59,670 nt of DNA from an uncultured Pseudomonadales bacterium (GCA_937921865.1 CAKZWF010000048.1:1-59670), one strand, 5' to 3'. Shown: positions 8,562 to 19,158, counted from the stretch's first letter. A program made the numbers and translations. Notes: generated by a model from the letters alone, not told the origin.

Positions 8562-8814
8562 CCCCAGAGCAGCGTCACGAAATTTTCGAAGAATTCTTGT
8601 TCGAAGGAGAGCAACGCTCGGCACAAACCTTTCAATTTTACTCACCGTCATCGCTCTCCGCGGTGATTGCAGCAGCCGGGCTGATTCTACACCTGCCACC
8701 GTCGTTGTCATCGGAGCAATGCTCATTTCGCCGCTCATGAAGCCCATACTGGGGATCGCAGCCACCACGGTTCATGGGCGGGCCAAGATACCTGGGACCG
8801 AACCGGACCATTGA
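8546..8814 (+). pseudogene. Remnant of a DUF389 membrane protein gene
   Basis: One frame reads LTPEQRHEIFEEFLFEGEQ and then a segment ending LSAVIAAAGLI. Near 8683 the homology jumps to another frame that reads TVVVIGAMLISPLMKPILG, ending at a TGA near 8812. Together these match the start of the DUF389 (TIGR00341-type) integral membrane domain, in which a helix is followed by the conserved IGAMLISPLM segment. At least one frameshift and loss of everything downstream make it a pseudogene. The remaining 200 bp up to 9024 contain only short broken frames that I cannot assign. Confidence 0.7.
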
Positions 8815-9024
8815 CACCCTGCAGAAGCGAATGGTTGAGGCTCTGCACAAGCCCGTCGAAATCACCGTTGTCGGTTCATTCGGTTTCTGGCGCTCGACGT
8901 TCCCTGCAAGCCGTGCCTGTTATCCATAGATTGAGGCGCATCAGCACTCCATTGCTCGGGCTTGCAGTCGGTATACTGAATTCTATCGATCACTGAACTT
9001 CCGCTCACTGGGATTAGCCTGAAT
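8815..9024. other. Non-coding decayed region
   Basis: About 210 bp between the DUF389 remnant and the large MscS gene. A short frame (TLQKRMVEALHKPVEITVV) looks protein-like but stops at 8929 and has no start or family match that I can name. Otherwise I see no gene, terminator or clear promoter. Confidence 0.4.
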
Positions 9025-11478
9025 ATGATCATTGGTGCATCGCCCGCTCTCGTCAGACTCCTTTTTGCAATTGTCCTGAGCTTCGGCTTCGTTCACCTGA
9101 ACGCGGAGGAAACCGCTGCACCGCCAGCGGAACCTGCTGATAAACAAGAGGCTGCCAAACCGATCAAACTCGACCAGATACCGACCAGGCTGGCATCCTC
9201 AGGCATGGAAGCAGGTCGGCTGGCTGCCCTGGCAATTGATCAACAGCAGTTGGAGCGAATCTCAATAAGGCTGGCGAGCGCAACCGAGAGAGTCAACGCG
9301 CGTTCGAAGGATCCGCGACTGGCGAACTTGTCGCAGCTGTCCAACCGCTCACTGAGTGATCTTGTCCTGTCCTGGCGGGCTCAGATTCGCCGGCTGAAGA
9401 TTATCGAACAATCGCTGACCGATGCGCTGGCTGATGCTGCCAGGGGGCTTGAACGTCTGGGCAGCTTGCGGGAACCCTGGCGAGTCACACTTGAGAGCGC
9501 TGCTGAAGGTGTTATTCCGGAAAGCATCCAGACCTCAATTCGCGGCCTGCTGACCGACATCGAAACTGAGAAAAACCGTGTTGTTGATTTCACTGAGCAA
9601 TTGGCAACCCTTCGGACCAACCTTGCCATTCAGATCCTCAGGTCGCAGGAAAACCTTGAGCAGGTGCAGACGAGTGAGCGGGATAATCAGTCGGCACTGT
9701 TCAGATTTAGCGCGCCGCCAGTCTGGCAGATCGCTCGAATGGGCGATGAGGCCGAAAATGGGGACATCAGCGGTGTGGTCAGCGATGGCTGGAGAATTCA
9801 GTTCGACACGCTGCGGGAACAGTGGAGCATCAATTCAGATCGCGCGAAATTCTGGATCTTCATCTTTGTCGCGGTATTTGCGACCCTGAAAGTCGGGGGA
9901 CGCAGTTGGCTTGAAGACGTTGCGCAAACCTCACGAACACACATTCTGCAAATGCTGCTGGACCGTCCTCTGGCGGCAGCTCTATTTCTGGCTATAGCAG
10001 CGGGATTCGTGCTGCTTCCGGCACCGCCCATCATAGTTCGCGATCTATTGAGATTGTTGCTGGTAGCGCCGTTGATCGTGCTGTTGCGTCCGCTGCTGCA
10101 TGAGTCGTTGCGCTGGCCGCTGCTGATTCTGGTCATTCTGTACGTTCTCGACAATCTGAGGCTGATTGTCGGCAGCCATCCACTAATCGACCGCGTTGTG
10201 CTGATTGTCAGTTCCGCCGCCGGAATATTGACCCTGCTATTACTGCTACGTCCCGACTCGAACCTGCGGCACATGGCTACCACCACTACTCCCTGGAGAA
10301 TCGGTCTGCTGGGCGCTCAGACAAGTACGGTGCTGCTCTTAGTGTCGCTGGTATTGAATCTGCTGGGCGCGCTGTCCCTGTCCGCGTTAATCGCCGAGGG
10401 CGTTTTTCGCGTTGCGTTCGCAGGCGTTACCCTGTTCGTCTTGAACCTCGTTCTGCGGGGAATCACAGAAGCCGCCCTGCAGTCGACATGGGTCAACTCC
10501 AGCTATGGTGTTCGCAACAATCATGAACTGATCCGACAGCGGACGGACACCTTTTACAGATTCGTCTGCGGCGCGATTCTGCTATTTACTTTTTTGGACA
10601 GCTTCCACTTAGCTGAGTCAGTCAGTCGAATGATCACCAGTCTGTTCAATGAGTCGGTGACCATCGGCACCCTGGATCTATCTCTGTCATCGGTAGTCGC
10701 TTTTATTGCCGCGTTGTGGATCGGTGTTCTCCTGTCACGGTTTATACGCTTTATTCTGCAGGAGGACATATATCCTCGTGTCCAGTTGCCGAGAGGTGTG
10801 CCCGGCGCGCTGACCATGCTCGTTCGCTACAGCATCATCACCCTGGCTTTCCTGTTTGCATTGGCGGCGGCTGGGATCGAGATCGGAAATTTCGCGATCA
10901 TTGCCGGTGCGCTTGGCGTTGGTATCGGCTTCGGTCTGCAGAATGTCGTCAACAACTTTGTTTCAGGACTCATACTCGCCTTCGAACGACCAATCCAGAA
11001 CGGCGATGTGATCCAATTCGGCACTGAGTGGGGCAAGGTCAGCGTGATCGGTATCCGATCCAGCAAGGTCCGTACTTTTGACGGCGCAGAGATCATCGTG
11101 CCAAATGGCGATCTGATCTCCCAGCAGCTGACCAACTGGACATTGTCAGATCGGATGCGGCGAATGGAAATTCTGGTCGGTGTTGCCTATGGCAGTGACC
11201 CGCACCAGATGCTGGAGATTTTAAATCGCACTGCCTCGGAACAATCACCGATTCTCGATGATCCAGCGCCTGTAGCCACCTTCATCGGCTTCGGAGACAG
11301 TTCGCTGAATTTCTCGTTGAAAGCATGGACCGCAGACTTCGATAACTTCCTGGTTGCCAAGAGTAACCTGACGCTGGCCGTGCACGACGCGCTGCAGGCT
11401 GCCAATATTGTCATCCCTTTCCCGCAGCGGGACGTCCATCTCTACGGTACAGATCAGACCGAGAAGGACCCGGAGTAA
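9025..11478 (+). CDS. Large mechanosensitive channel, MscS family
   Basis: An 817-residue protein with a signal sequence (residues 1-26) and a long periplasmic helical domain of about 250 residues rich in Leu, Glu, Arg and Ser. Several transmembrane helices follow between about residues 275 and 600. A C-terminal MscS core has the pore helix IIAGALGVGIGFGLQNVVNN, then FERPIQNGDVIQFG and EIIVPNGDLISQQLTNW of the beta domain. This layout is that of MscK/YjeP/YbdG-like large MscS channels, which release solutes on hypo-osmotic shock. The start is ATG at 9025, with no strong ribosome binding site visible. It stands alone, convergent with the nqr operon. Confidence 0.9.
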   Translation: MIIGASPALVRLLFAIVLSFGFVHLNAEETAAPPAEPADKQEAAKPIKLDQIPTRLASSGMEAGRLAALAIDQQQLERISIRLASATERVNARSKDPRLANLSQLSNRSLSDLVLSWRAQIRRLKIIEQSLTDALADAARGLERLGSLREPWRVTLESAAEGVIPESIQTSIRGLLTDIETEKNRVVDFTEQLATLRTNLAIQILRSQENLEQVQTSERDNQSALFRFSAPPVWQIARMGDEAENGDISGVVSDGWRIQFDTLREQWSINSDRAKFWIFIFVAVFATLKVGGRSWLEDVAQTSRTHILQMLLDRPLAAALFLAIAAGFVLLPAPPIIVRDLLRLLLVAPLIVLLRPLLHESLRWPLLILVILYVLDNLRLIVGSHPLIDRVVLIVSSAAGILTLLLLLRPDSNLRHMATTTTPWRIGLLGAQTSTVLLLVSLVLNLLGALSLSALIAEGVFRVAFAGVTLFVLNLVLRGITEAALQSTWVNSSYGVRNNHELIRQRTDTFYRFVCGAILLFTFLDSFHLAESVSRMITSLFNESVTIGTLDLSLSSVVAFIAALWIGVLLSRFIRFILQEDIYPRVQLPRGVPGALTMLVRYSIITLAFLFALAAAGIEIGNFAIIAGALGVGIGFGLQNVVNNFVSGLILAFERPIQNGDVIQFGTEWGKVSVIGIRSSKVRTFDGAEIIVPNGDLISQQLTNWTLSDRMRRMEILVGVAYGSDPHQMLEILNRTASEQSPILDDPAPVATFIGFGDSSLNFSLKAWTADFDNFLVAKSNLTLAVHDALQAANIVIPFPQRDVHLYGTDQTEKDPE

Positions 11479-11644
11479 AGCACCAGACGCATTGGCTGGA
11501 GAAATCTGCACACACTGGCAATGTTACTGAGGTATTGGCCGTTCAACCCGGAAACGGCTTTCCCGCTCCGGGGAGGTCGTTGTTCTAACAACCGAACCCC
11601 GGACGTAGGATTTGCGCCTGCTCTACCGAGGTTCGGAGCCCCGA
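11479..11644. other. Convergent intergenic region
   Basis: 166 bp between the ends of the large MscS gene and nqrF. Small inverted repeats are present (GTTGT-TCTA-ACAAC around 11579-11592; CTCC/GGAG around 11568-11577), but none is followed by a T-run. A bidirectional terminator is expected here but I cannot identify one with confidence. Confidence 0.35.
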
Positions 11645-12880
11645 TCAGCCGCCGAAGTCATCGAGAAGGATGTTTTCGGGCTCGACACCCAGATCTTCAA
11701 GCATCTGCAGGACCGCGGCAACCATCGGCGGAGGTCCACACAGATAATACTCACAGTCCTCAGGGTTCGGGTGATCCTTGAGATACTGATCATAGACAAC
11801 CTGGTGAATAAAGCCGGTATGACCGTCAAAATTGTCTTCCGGAAGCGGATCAGAAAGTGCTACGTGCCATTCGAAGTTATCGTGAGCGGCAGCAAGTTCA
11901 TCAAACTCTTCGGTGTAGAACATCTCCCGCAACGAACGGGCACCATACCAGTAGCTCATCTTGCAGGTGGAATGTTCGCGCTTGAGCATATCGAAGATCT
12001 GAGAACGCAACGGCGCCATACCCGCGCCGCCACCAATCCAGATTTTCTCTGCCGGGGTATCTTTAACAAAGAAGTCACCGTAGGGACCGAACACCGTCAG
12101 TTTGTCGCCTTCTTTAAGATTGAAAGCATACGAAGACATTTTTCCGGGTGGAACATCCATTCCCGGTGGCGGTGAAGCAATCCTGATATTGAACTTCAGA
12201 ATGCCTCTCTCTTCCGGGTAATTGGCCATCGAGTAGGCACGGATGGTCGGTTCAGTGACCTTGCTGTGATACTTCCAGATATCAAAACGATCCCAGTCCT
12301 CGTGGTATTCCTCGTCGACATCAATCTCTTTGTAATCCATCTCATAGGACGGAATTTCGAGTTGGACATAGCCACCAGCCCGGAAGTCTACATTAGCGCC
12401 TTCCGGCAGCTTGAGATTCAGCTCTTTGATGAAGGTGGCAACGTTAGGATTGGAGATGACTTCACATTCCCAACGCTGCACGCCGATGGCGTCTTCGGGA
12501 ACCTGAATCTTCATATCCTGCTTCACTGCCACCTGGCAGGACAAACGCCAGTTGTCACCAATCTCGCCTCTGGTGAAGTGACCTTCTTCAGTCGACAGAA
12601 TGCTGCCACCACCGTCAGTGACGCGACAGCGACACTGTGCGCAGGTACCGCCGCCGCCGCAGGCGCTGGCTAGAAATATCCCTTCACCAGCCAGAGTATT
12701 CAGCAGTTTTCCACCGGCAGGCACGGTAATTGTTTTGTCCGGGTCGTCATTGATCTGAATCGTGACATCGCCGGTGCTGACCAGGCGTGATCGGGCGAGA
12801 AGAATCACTGCCACCAGGAACAAAACGGTGGCCGTGAACATGACCACGCCCAGAATGATTTCGGTATCCAACATTGCCAT
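11645..12880 (-). CDS. nqrF: Na+-NQR subunit F (NADH-oxidising diaphorase)
   Basis: 411 residues, full length. A single N-terminal membrane helix (residues 8-30) is followed by a 2Fe-2S ferredoxin domain with Cys74, Cys80, Cys83 and Cys115 ([11 protein letters not shown] ... RLSCQ). The FAD domain carries [11 protein letters not shown] and the NADH-binding domain carries [11 protein letters not shown] and LCGPPPM. NqrF takes electrons from NADH and passes them through FAD and the 2Fe-2S centre into the Na+-pumping complex. It is the last gene of the six-gene operon, starting 6 bp after the nqrE stop. Confidence 0.98.
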   Translation of the reverse strand: MAMLDTEIILGVVMFTATVLFLVAVILLARSRLVSTGDVTIQINDDPDKTITVPAGGKLLNTLAGEGIFLASACGGGGTCAQCRCRVTDGGGSILSTEEGHFTRGEIGDNWRLSCQVAVKQDMKIQVPEDAIGVQRWECEVISNPNVATFIKELNLKLPEGANVDFRAGGYVQLEIPSYEMDYKEIDVDEEYHEDWDRFDIWKYHSKVTEPTIRAYSMANYPEERGILKFNIRIASPPPGMDVPPGKMSSYAFNLKEGDKLTVFGPYGDFFVKDTPAEKIWIGGGAGMAPLRSQIFDMLKREHSTCKMSYWYGARSLREMFYTEEFDELAAAHDNFEWHVALSDPLPEDNFDGHTGFIHQVVYDQYLKDHPNPEDCEYYLCGPPPMVAAVLQMLEDLGVEPENILLDDFGG

Positions 12881-12886
12881 TTACCT

Positions 12887-13495
12887 CTAGATATCGATAC
12901 CGCCAAAAGACATGAAGCACAGACTGATCAGACCAACTGAGATAAAAGTAATTCCCAGACCGCGCAATCCTTCCGGTACATCGCTGTACTTCAGCTTTTC
13001 ACGAACACCCGCAAGCGCCGTAATGGCTAGAGCCCAGCCGACACCACATCCCAACCCGAACACCGTGCTTTCAACAAAATTGTAGTCGCGTTCTACCATC
13101 CACAGCGATGCACCCAGAATCGCGCAATTAACCGTGATCAGCGGCAGAAACACGCCAAGAGCGTTGTAGAGCACCGGCACGAAGCGATCCAGGAACATCT
13201 CGAGGATCTGCACCATTGCTGCAATCACACCGATATAGGACAGAAAACCCAGAAAGCTGAGATCCACATCCGGAAACCCGGCCCAGGCCAGCGCGCCATC
13301 GGCCAGCAGATAGTTGTAGATCAGATTGTTCACCGGCACCGTAATTGCCAGGACCACAATCACGGCTACGCCGAGACCGAAGGCGGTGGAGATTTTTTTG
13401 GATATCGCAATGAACGTACACATGCCCAGAAAAAACGCCAGCGCCATGTTCTCGATGAATACTGCCCGAACAAACAGGCCAATCAACGCTTCCAC
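12887..13495 (-). CDS. nqrE: Na+-NQR subunit E
   Basis: 202 residues, six predicted membrane helices. Cys26 (FLGMCTF) and Cys124 (TVNCAILG) are the conserved cysteines that, with the pair in NqrD, hold the intramembrane iron centre. The start is GTG at 13493-13495, overlapping the nqrD stop by one base (TAGTG), a typical translational-coupling junction. NqrE is homologous to NqrD and to RnfA. Confidence 0.97.
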   Translation of the reverse strand: MEALIGLFVRAVFIENMALAFFLGMCTFIAISKKISTAFGLGVAVIVVLAITVPVNNLIYNYLLADGALAWAGFPDVDLSFLGFLSYIGVIAAMVQILEMFLDRFVPVLYNALGVFLPLITVNCAILGASLWMVERDYNFVESTVFGLGCGVGWALAITALAGVREKLKYSDVPEGLRGLGITFISVGLISLCFMSFGGIDI

Positions 13496-14157
13496 TACAT
13501 GGCCTCCTTGTACTGAAGATTCGGCGCAATCTCGTATTCAGCCTCTTCCACCTGCTCGGTTTTCCAGGCGCGAATCGCCCAGATAAACAGGCCGATAATA
13601 AAGAATGCACTGGGCGACAGCAGCAGCATGCCGTTCGGCACATACCAGCCGCCTTCTGTAACCTTCGGCAGAATCTCGAAACCCAGCAGGGTCCCTGCAC
13701 CGAAAGGTTCTCTGATCAGCGCCACGCCGATCAGAATCACACTGTAGCCAAGAGCATTGCCCAGACCATCAAGTGCAGACAGGTACGGGCCATTCTGCAT
13801 TGCAAAAGCTTCCGCGCGACCCATCACAATACAGTTGGTAATAATCAGACCAACAAATACAGACAGACTTTTTGAAATGTCGTAGGCAACCGCCTGCAAG
13901 ACCTGATCTACCACAATCACCAGCGAAGCGATGATGGTCATCTGGACAATAATCCGGATGCTTGTAGGGATCCGGTTGCGTACCACCGATACTGCGACAT
14001 TGGACATCGTTGTCACAAATATCACTGCGGCACACATCACCAGCGTGGTCGACATGTTGATCGTCACCGCCAGCGCTGAACAGATTCCCAGCACCTGCAG
14101 GGCGATCGGATTGTTGTTGAAAATCGGGTCGACGAGAACTTCTTTTGTCGTAGACAT
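13495..14157 (-). CDS. nqrD: Na+-NQR subunit D
   Basis: 220 residues, integral membrane. The conserved cysteines are Cys26 (LGICSALAV) and Cys109 ([14 protein letters not shown]), expected partners of the NqrE cysteines for the intramembrane iron site. Length and ending are normal for the family. It starts 18 bp after nqrC stops and overlaps nqrE by one base. Confidence 0.97.
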   Translation of the reverse strand: MSTTKEVLVDPIFNNNPIALQVLGICSALAVTINMSTTLVMCAAVIFVTTMSNVAVSVVRNRIPTSIRIIVQMTIIASLVIVVDQVLQAVAYDISKSLSVFVGLIITNCIVMGRAEAFAMQNGPYLSALDGLGNALGYSVILIGVALIREPFGAGTLLGFEILPKVTEGGWYVPNGMLLLSPSAFFIIGLFIWAIRAWKTEQVEEAEYEIAPNLQYKEAM

Positions 14158-14175
14158 GGTTTTCTGCCTGCCCCC

Positions 14176-14976
14176 TCAGCCGGTGGTTCGAAGATTATTG
14201 AGATAAGGACCGAAGCCAAGATCGCCGGTCCAGAAACGAACCAGGTTTTCAACGCCACGAGTCGTCAGGGTAGCTCCCGACAGTGCATCCACTTCGTATC
14301 GGGAAGCGCTCGACCCTTCAGGGGAACGCACTTTCACCAGCCGTACAGCCGGCTCACCGCTATCGTCGTAGAGCGCAACTCCTGGCCACAGCGCTTTCCA
14401 GTTCGGATTGTCTACTTCACCACCGAGCCCGGGTGTCTCCTTGTGAAAATAGAAGCCCAGCCCGGATATAGTTTCGACATCACCATCAAGCGCCAGGTAG
14501 CCCAGCAGGGTGCCCCACAGCCCGTAGCCGCGAACTGGAATCACAACCTTGTCCAGTTTGCCGTCTTCTTTGCGAAGATAGACTAGGGAGACATTCTCGC
14601 GTCGACCAATCGTGGCAATGTCTTCGTTATTCGAAAGATCCCGTGACTCCGACGGGATCTTGGCAGCCTTCACCGGATCGTATTCGGCCACATCGATATC
14701 GACATACTCGCCGGTATCCAGATCCACGGCCCTGACTTCGAATTCAGCGAACAGTTCGTCAACCGTCCTGCCGTCGGCATCTACGGTAGCACCCACCGGT
14801 AACAACCCGGCGGCGCGCAGAATGTTCTGCTTCTGATCAAGCTCCTGATTTTCCTTCTGCATCGGCCGCAGCACCACAGCAGCCGTAGAGACCACGATGG
14901 AGCAGACCAGACAGACGGCAATGGCGATAAACAGCACGTTGCCGAGACTGTCCTTATTGAACTCAGCCACGGGCAA
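14176..14976 (-). CDS. nqrC: Na+-NQR subunit C (covalent FMN)
   Basis: 266 residues with an N-terminal membrane helix (residues 13-35) and a periplasmic FMN-binding domain. The flavinylation motif is intact (DALSGATLT), with the threonine that ApbE/Ftp links to FMN through a phosphoester bond. The gene overlaps the 3' end of nqrB by 14 bp. No apbE gene lies in this window. Confidence 0.97.
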   Translation of the reverse strand: MPVAEFNKDSLGNVLFIAIAVCLVCSIVVSTAAVVLRPMQKENQELDQKQNILRAAGLLPVGATVDADGRTVDELFAEFEVRAVDLDTGEYVDIDVAEYDPVKAAKIPSESRDLSNNEDIATIGRRENVSLVYLRKEDGKLDKVVIPVRGYGLWGTLLGYLALDGDVETISGLGFYFHKETPGLGGEVDNPNWKALWPGVALYDDSGEPAVRLVKVRSPEGSSASRYEVDALSGATLTTRGVENLVRFWTGDLGFGPYLNNLRTTG

Positions 14977-16147
14977 GCCTCCTCTTGATATTGGCCTGCA
15001 CCACCCAGTTGTCGATCAGGGGTGCAAACAGATTGCCGAACAGGATGGCCAGCATCATTCCTTCCGGAAACGCCGGATTGACGACACGGATCAGCACACA
15101 CATCACACCGATCAGAATGCCGTAGACCAGTCGTCCCCGTTGCGTCATCGCTGCCGACACAGGATCTGTGGCCATGAATACCGCACCAAACGCGAAACCA
15201 CCCAGCACCAGATGCCACTGCCAGGTCATGTCGAACATCGGGTTGGTTGAATCAATACTGTTAAACAGCAGTGATGCACCCATCATCCCGAGCAGGCAGC
15301 CCAGCATGATCCGCCAGGAGGCTATTCGCATGAGCAGCAGACCAGCGCCAGCAACCAGAATCGCCAGCGTTGAAGTTTCTGCGAAGGACCCGGGCACGGT
15401 GCCGATGAACGCTTCCATCCAGCTGACCCCATAATCTTCGCCGAGCGCCGCCTGGCCAAGTGCTGTGGCTCGGGTGTAGCCATCCACAGCGACCCACACC
15501 GCATCACCACTCATCTGCGCAGGATAAGCAAAGTACAGAAACGCCCGCCCAGTCAGCGCCGGGTTCAGGAAGTTTTTGCCGGTTCCGCCGAAGACCTCTT
15601 TACCGATGACGACACCGAACGCTATACCAACCGCGGCAATCCACAGCGGCGTGGTAGCAGGCAGCGTCAGCACAAACAGGATGCTGGTCACGAAGAAACC
15701 TTCGTTGACTTCGTGGCCGCGTTTCGACGCAAACCAGATTTCAAAAGAGATCCCGGTCAGGAATACCACCACATATAGCGGTATGAAGTAGGCAAGTCCG
15801 AATACCAGGCAGTCCCAGACGCTGGCAGCGTCGTAGCTGATCAGCACATTCAGGAAAATCCCCCGCCAGTCGTCAATGGTGGTCAGCCCCATCTCGGCCA
15901 TCGCTTCCAGCGCGAACAGACCCGTGACATAGCAGCCAACCAGGGCTGGTATGAAGGCCAATGCCCAGACGCTGATCATGATGCGTTTCAGATCGAGCCC
16001 GTCCCTGACGTGGGATGGTCCGGCAGTGGTGTAGCCCGGCGTATACAGTGCGGTATCAATGGCTTCGTACATCGGGTACAGAGCCGTCAGCTTGCCGCCC
16101 TTTTCGAAATGGGGCGCAAGCGAATCCATGAACGTTCGCAGACTCAT
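14963..16147 (-). CDS. nqrB: Na+-NQR subunit B
   Basis: 394 residues, the main membrane subunit, with many transmembrane helices from about residue 55 on. It carries covalent FMN and riboflavin in characterised complexes and forms part of the Na+ path. The flavinylation site reads [10 protein letters not shown] at residues 222-231, so the usual [S/T]GAT motif is TRAT, with Arg226 (CGA, complement of 15470-15472) in place of Gly. The acceptor Thr228 is present. The gene lies immediately after nqrA (1 bp between them). Confidence 0.96.
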   Translation of the reverse strand: MSLRTFMDSLAPHFEKGGKLTALYPMYEAIDTALYTPGYTTAGPSHVRDGLDLKRIMISVWALAFIPALVGCYVTGLFALEAMAEMGLTTIDDWRGIFLNVLISYDAASVWDCLVFGLAYFIPLYVVVFLTGISFEIWFASKRGHEVNEGFFVTSILFVLTLPATTPLWIAAVGIAFGVVIGKEVFGGTGKNFLNPALTGRAFLYFAYPAQMSGDAVWVAVDGYTRATALGQAALGEDYGVSWMEAFIGTVPGSFAETSTLAILVAGAGLLLMRIASWRIMLGCLLGMMGASLLFNSIDSTNPMFDMTWQWHLVLGGFAFGAVFMATDPVSAAMTQRGRLVYGILIGVMCVLIRVVNPAFPEGMMLAILFGNLFAPLIDNWVVQANIKRRLARG

Positions 16148-16148
16148 T

Positions 16149-17492
16149 TCAGCCCTCCTTCTCTATCGTATCGAGCACACCGCGCAACACAGGTCCGTAT
16201 TCGTACTTGCCCGGACAGGCATAGGTAAATATGGACACGTCATCCTCATCAAGTTCCAGAGCGCCAAGAGCAATCGCGGTATCCAGATCTCCGACCAGTA
16301 ACGCGCGCAACAGTTGCGTTGGCAGAATGTCCATCGGTGTAACCCGTTCATAGGTACCGATCGGAACCATGCCACGCGTGCTGCCATTGGTTGTGGTGGT
16401 GAAGTTGACCTGCTTTTCACCCATCAATTTGGACAGATAGATCGGAAACACCGAGTGCTTTGTAGCACCTGGCGTCAACCAGCCCAGAAACTCTCTTTTA
16501 TTGTCTTCCGGCAACACCGACACCTGATTGTGGTAGCGGCCCAGATACTGCACCGGGTTCCTGGCCCAGAATCCCGATAACACAGAACCGGAAATGACTC
16601 GATTATCGCTGCCGTCGAGCTCTCCGGCCGTCAACTCATCCAGATTCGCGCCAGGGATAGTCCGCAGCAGGCGAGGTTTTTCGACACCGGCACCACCCAG
16701 CGCGACGACACGCGTAGTGGATAGTTCGCCGGTTAGAAACAGATGGCCGAACGCAATCACATCCTGATAGCCAATAAACCAGACCGTTTTGTTCTGGCTG
16801 ACAGGATCTAAGAAGTGGATGTGGGTACCTGGCAAGCCAGCCGGATGAGGCCCGGCAAATTCTTCGACGCTGACATTAGCCGCGCTTGCCTGAGGCAGAA
16901 ACTGGCCGGGCGCCTGACAGACGAATACTTTGCCCTCGGTGAGTTTGGCCAGAAGTTCAAGACCGGTCGCATACTCCGTGGCGTATTCGGCGATGATCAC
17001 TGATGGATCAGCACTCAGCGGACTGGTGTCCATGGCCGTGACAAAAATTGATCTGGGTGCGCTGTCGAGACGGGGAATCTTACTGAACGGCCGGGTTCGC
17101 AGCGCGCTCCACAGGCCACTGTCACGCAGCTTGGCGACTACCTGATCACGATCGAGACCAGCGATGCCTTCAGCGCCCACTGCGCCAAAGTCTTCAGCTT
17201 CATCACCCTCAATATCGATCACCACCGACAGCAGCACCCGCTTGGCACCTCGATTGACGGCGCTGACAGTGCCGGACACCGGCGCGGTGAAGACAATCCC
17301 TTCGTTTTTCTTATCCGAAAACAGCGGCTGTCCCCGCTTCACCGAATCGCCCTCACGAACCAGCATGGTCGGCTTCATACCGACATAGTCTTCTCCGAGC
17401 AGTGCAGCAGAGCGCACCGGCCGGGCATCTTCGATGACCTGATCCGGTTTACCAGCGATGGGAAGATCGAGGCCTTTGTTGGTCTTAATCAT
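16149..17492 (-). CDS. nqrA: Na+-NQR subunit A
   Basis: 447 residues, peripheral cytoplasmic subunit, first gene of the operon. It starts [16 protein letters not shown], the typical NqrA beginning, and has [19 protein letters not shown] and [21 protein letters not shown] further on. NqrA takes part in the quinone-reducing end of the complex. Promoter elements lie about 155-180 bp upstream, leaving a long 5' leader. Confidence 0.97.
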   Translation of the reverse strand: MIKTNKGLDLPIAGKPDQVIEDARPVRSAALLGEDYVGMKPTMLVREGDSVKRGQPLFSDKKNEGIVFTAPVSGTVSAVNRGAKRVLLSVVIDIEGDEAEDFGAVGAEGIAGLDRDQVVAKLRDSGLWSALRTRPFSKIPRLDSAPRSIFVTAMDTSPLSADPSVIIAEYATEYATGLELLAKLTEGKVFVCQAPGQFLPQASAANVSVEEFAGPHPAGLPGTHIHFLDPVSQNKTVWFIGYQDVIAFGHLFLTGELSTTRVVALGGAGVEKPRLLRTIPGANLDELTAGELDGSDNRVISGSVLSGFWARNPVQYLGRYHNQVSVLPEDNKREFLGWLTPGATKHSVFPIYLSKLMGEKQVNFTTTTNGSTRGMVPIGTYERVTPMDILPTQLLRALLVGDLDTAIALGALELDEDDVSIFTYACPGKYEYGPVLRGVLDTIEKEG

Positions 17493-17646
17493 AGGTTGCC
17501 TGTGATCACCCTAGAAAGATTCATAAAAACGCCGTCCCATGACGCGATGCGCACTCAGCGGCGTTGCGAAGACAAAGGGTCGACAAAAACTGGCTTTGGA
17601 GGCTTAGCTAGAAGCGCAGGGCTCAATGCCTCGGCAGGCCGCGCAA
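17493..17646 (-). other. Long nqrA leader
   Basis: A transcript from the promoter at 17647-17676 would carry this leader. It contains a potential long-range stem: GAGGC (complement of about 17629-17633) can pair with GCCTC (complement of about 17600-17604), followed by CAAAGCCAG and a run of five U (complement of 17584-17588). That resembles a weak terminator or attenuator. The decamer TTCTAGCTAA occurs here and again at the gap stop. No riboswitch class is recognisable to me. Confidence 0.35.
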
Positions 17647-17676
17647 ATTATAGTGGCGCGCCCCGCCTGTTGCCAA
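17647..17676 (-). promoter_or_regulatory. Sigma70-type promoter of the nqr operon
   Basis: On the minus strand the sequence reads TTGGCA (complement of 17671-17676), an 18-bp spacer, then a perfect TATAAT (complement of 17647-17652). Transcription would start near 17640 and give nqrA a leader of about 145 nt. The promoter lies just behind the gap stop codon, so nqr can be expressed separately from gap. Confidence 0.7.
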
Positions 17677-17685
17677 CGCTATTAG

Positions 17686-19158
17686 CTAGAAACCTTGTTT
17701 GACCACGTCAGTTGGGATCAGCGGATAGGAAATTCCAGCCAATTTCTGCGCGACTCTGACCACCTGACAGGCATAGCCGAACTCATTGTCGTACCAGACG
17801 TAGAGGACGACCCGGTTACCGTTCACCAGGGTGGAACAGCCATCCACGATACAGGCATGGCGATTACCGACGAAATCCGAAGACACCACGTCCGGAGAGC
17901 TGGTGTAATCGATCTGTCTTTGCATCGCAGAGTGCAATGCTGTTTCCCGGAGGTAGTCGTTCAGCTCTTCCAGCGAAGTATCTTCCGCTAGCGTCAGATT
18001 GAGAATTGCCAGTGAAACATTGGGTGTAGGTACCCTGATCGCGTTTCCGGTCAACTTTCCTGCCAGTTCCGGGAGGAGTTTAATCACGGCCGAAGAAGCC
18101 CCGGTCTCGGTGATCACCATATTCAGTGGCGCACCCCGGCCGCGACGGTTCTTACTGTGATAGTTGTCGGTCAGATTCTGGTCATTGGTATAGGCGTGCA
18201 CGGTCTCCATATGCCCGGTAACAATCTCGAAGCGGTCATTCATCGCCTTCATGATCGGTACTACTGCGTTGGTGGTACACGACGCTGCCGCGAGAATGGT
18301 ATCCGTAGGCTCAATGTCCCGCGAATTGATCCCGGAAACGATATTTTTGATGTCACCTTTACCTGGCGCAGTCAGGATCACTTTGGCGGCACCTTTGCAC
18401 TGCAGATGTTTGCCGAGCGCTTCCCGATCCCGCCAGACCCCGGTGTTATCGATAATGATTGCATCGTCAATGCCGTAGGCCGTGTAGTCGACTTCTGCCG
18501 GGTCATTGGAGTAGATCACCCGGATTACATTGCCGTTGGCAATCAGACACTGGTTTTCCTCATCGACCCGGATGGTGCCGTTGAAGCTGCCGTGCACGGA
18601 GTCACGACGCAGCAGCGACGCACGCTTCTGCAGATCGTCTTTCGCACTGCCCTTGCGGATAACAATCGCGCGCAAACAAAGTTGCTCACCGCTACCGGTC
18701 TTTTCCACCAGCAGTCTGGCCAGCAGCCGGCCGATTCGGCCGAATCCATACAGCACCACATCCTGCGGTTTTTCCAGCGGGGGCACATGCCGGCCAATCA
18801 CTTCTGCACATTCACGCTCACAGAAAGCCATCGGCGACAGATCGCTGTCAGCAGCCTCAGCCATGTAATTCGTCGCCAGCTTACCGATGTCGATGTGGCT
18901 GGGACCAAGATCGAGCTGTGATAGCGCTTCGAGGATGGGGTAGCTTTCGAACTCAGAGAGTTCGTTGAAGGCCACCTGCCGGACGTAGCGATGAGTCTTC
19001 ATGATCTGGGTGACGCTCTGGTTGTAAAGCGCTCGCCCGTAACAGTAGGTGACTACATTCTTGCGATAGAGCCGGCCAATGATCGGAATCATCGCCTCAG
19101 CAAGCGCTTCGCGCTCTTTCCAATCCGGGAAATAGTCATCAAGACTCGGTAATGCCAC
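17686..19158 (-). CDS. gap: Glyceraldehyde-3-phosphate dehydrogenase, long form
   Basis: 490 residues, longer than the usual 330 because of an N-terminal extension of about 130 residues that is mostly helical. The NAD-binding fold starts at GFGRIGRLLARLL (138-150) and the catalytic cysteine is Cys294 in AASCTTNAVVP. The C terminus has YVWYDNEFGYACQVVR. This long type is known from Pseudomonas next to nqr and mfd, the same order as here. It catalyses oxidative phosphorylation of glyceraldehyde-3-phosphate in central carbon metabolism. The start is GTG at 19156-19158 with AGAGGA upstream. Confidence 0.93.
   Translation of the reverse strand: MALPSLDDYFPDWKEREALAEAMIPIIGRLYRKNVVTYCYGRALYNQSVTQIMKTHRYVRQVAFNELSEFESYPILEALSQLDLGPSHIDIGKLATNYMAEAADSDLSPMAFCERECAEVIGRHVPPLEKPQDVVLYGFGRIGRLLARLLVEKTGSGEQLCLRAIVIRKGSAKDDLQKRASLLRRDSVHGSFNGTIRVDEENQCLIANGNVIRVIYSNDPAEVDYTAYGIDDAIIIDNTGVWRDREALGKHLQCKGAAKVILTAPGKGDIKNIVSGINSRDIEPTDTILAAASCTTNAVVPIMKAMNDRFEIVTGHMETVHAYTNDQNLTDNYHSKNRRGRGAPLNMVITETGASSAVIKLLPELAGKLTGNAIRVPTPNVSLAILNLTLAEDTSLEELNDYLRETALHSAMQRQIDYTSSPDVVSSDFVGNRHACIVDGCSTLVNGNRVVLYVWYDNEFGYACQVVRVAQKLAGISYPLIPTDVVKQGF

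Noticed and set aside
11585..11645. tRNA-like sequence on the minus strand (GGTAGAGC followed by GGGGTTCGG)
   Set aside because: A D-loop-like and a T-loop-like string occur close together, but the anticodon arm is too short and the acceptor arms do not pair. It cannot fold as a tRNA.
18157..18921. 254-residue open frame on the plus strand
   Set aside because: Antisense to gap, whose NAD fold and catalytic Cys are clear. The plus-strand translation is an antisense artefact of codon bias.
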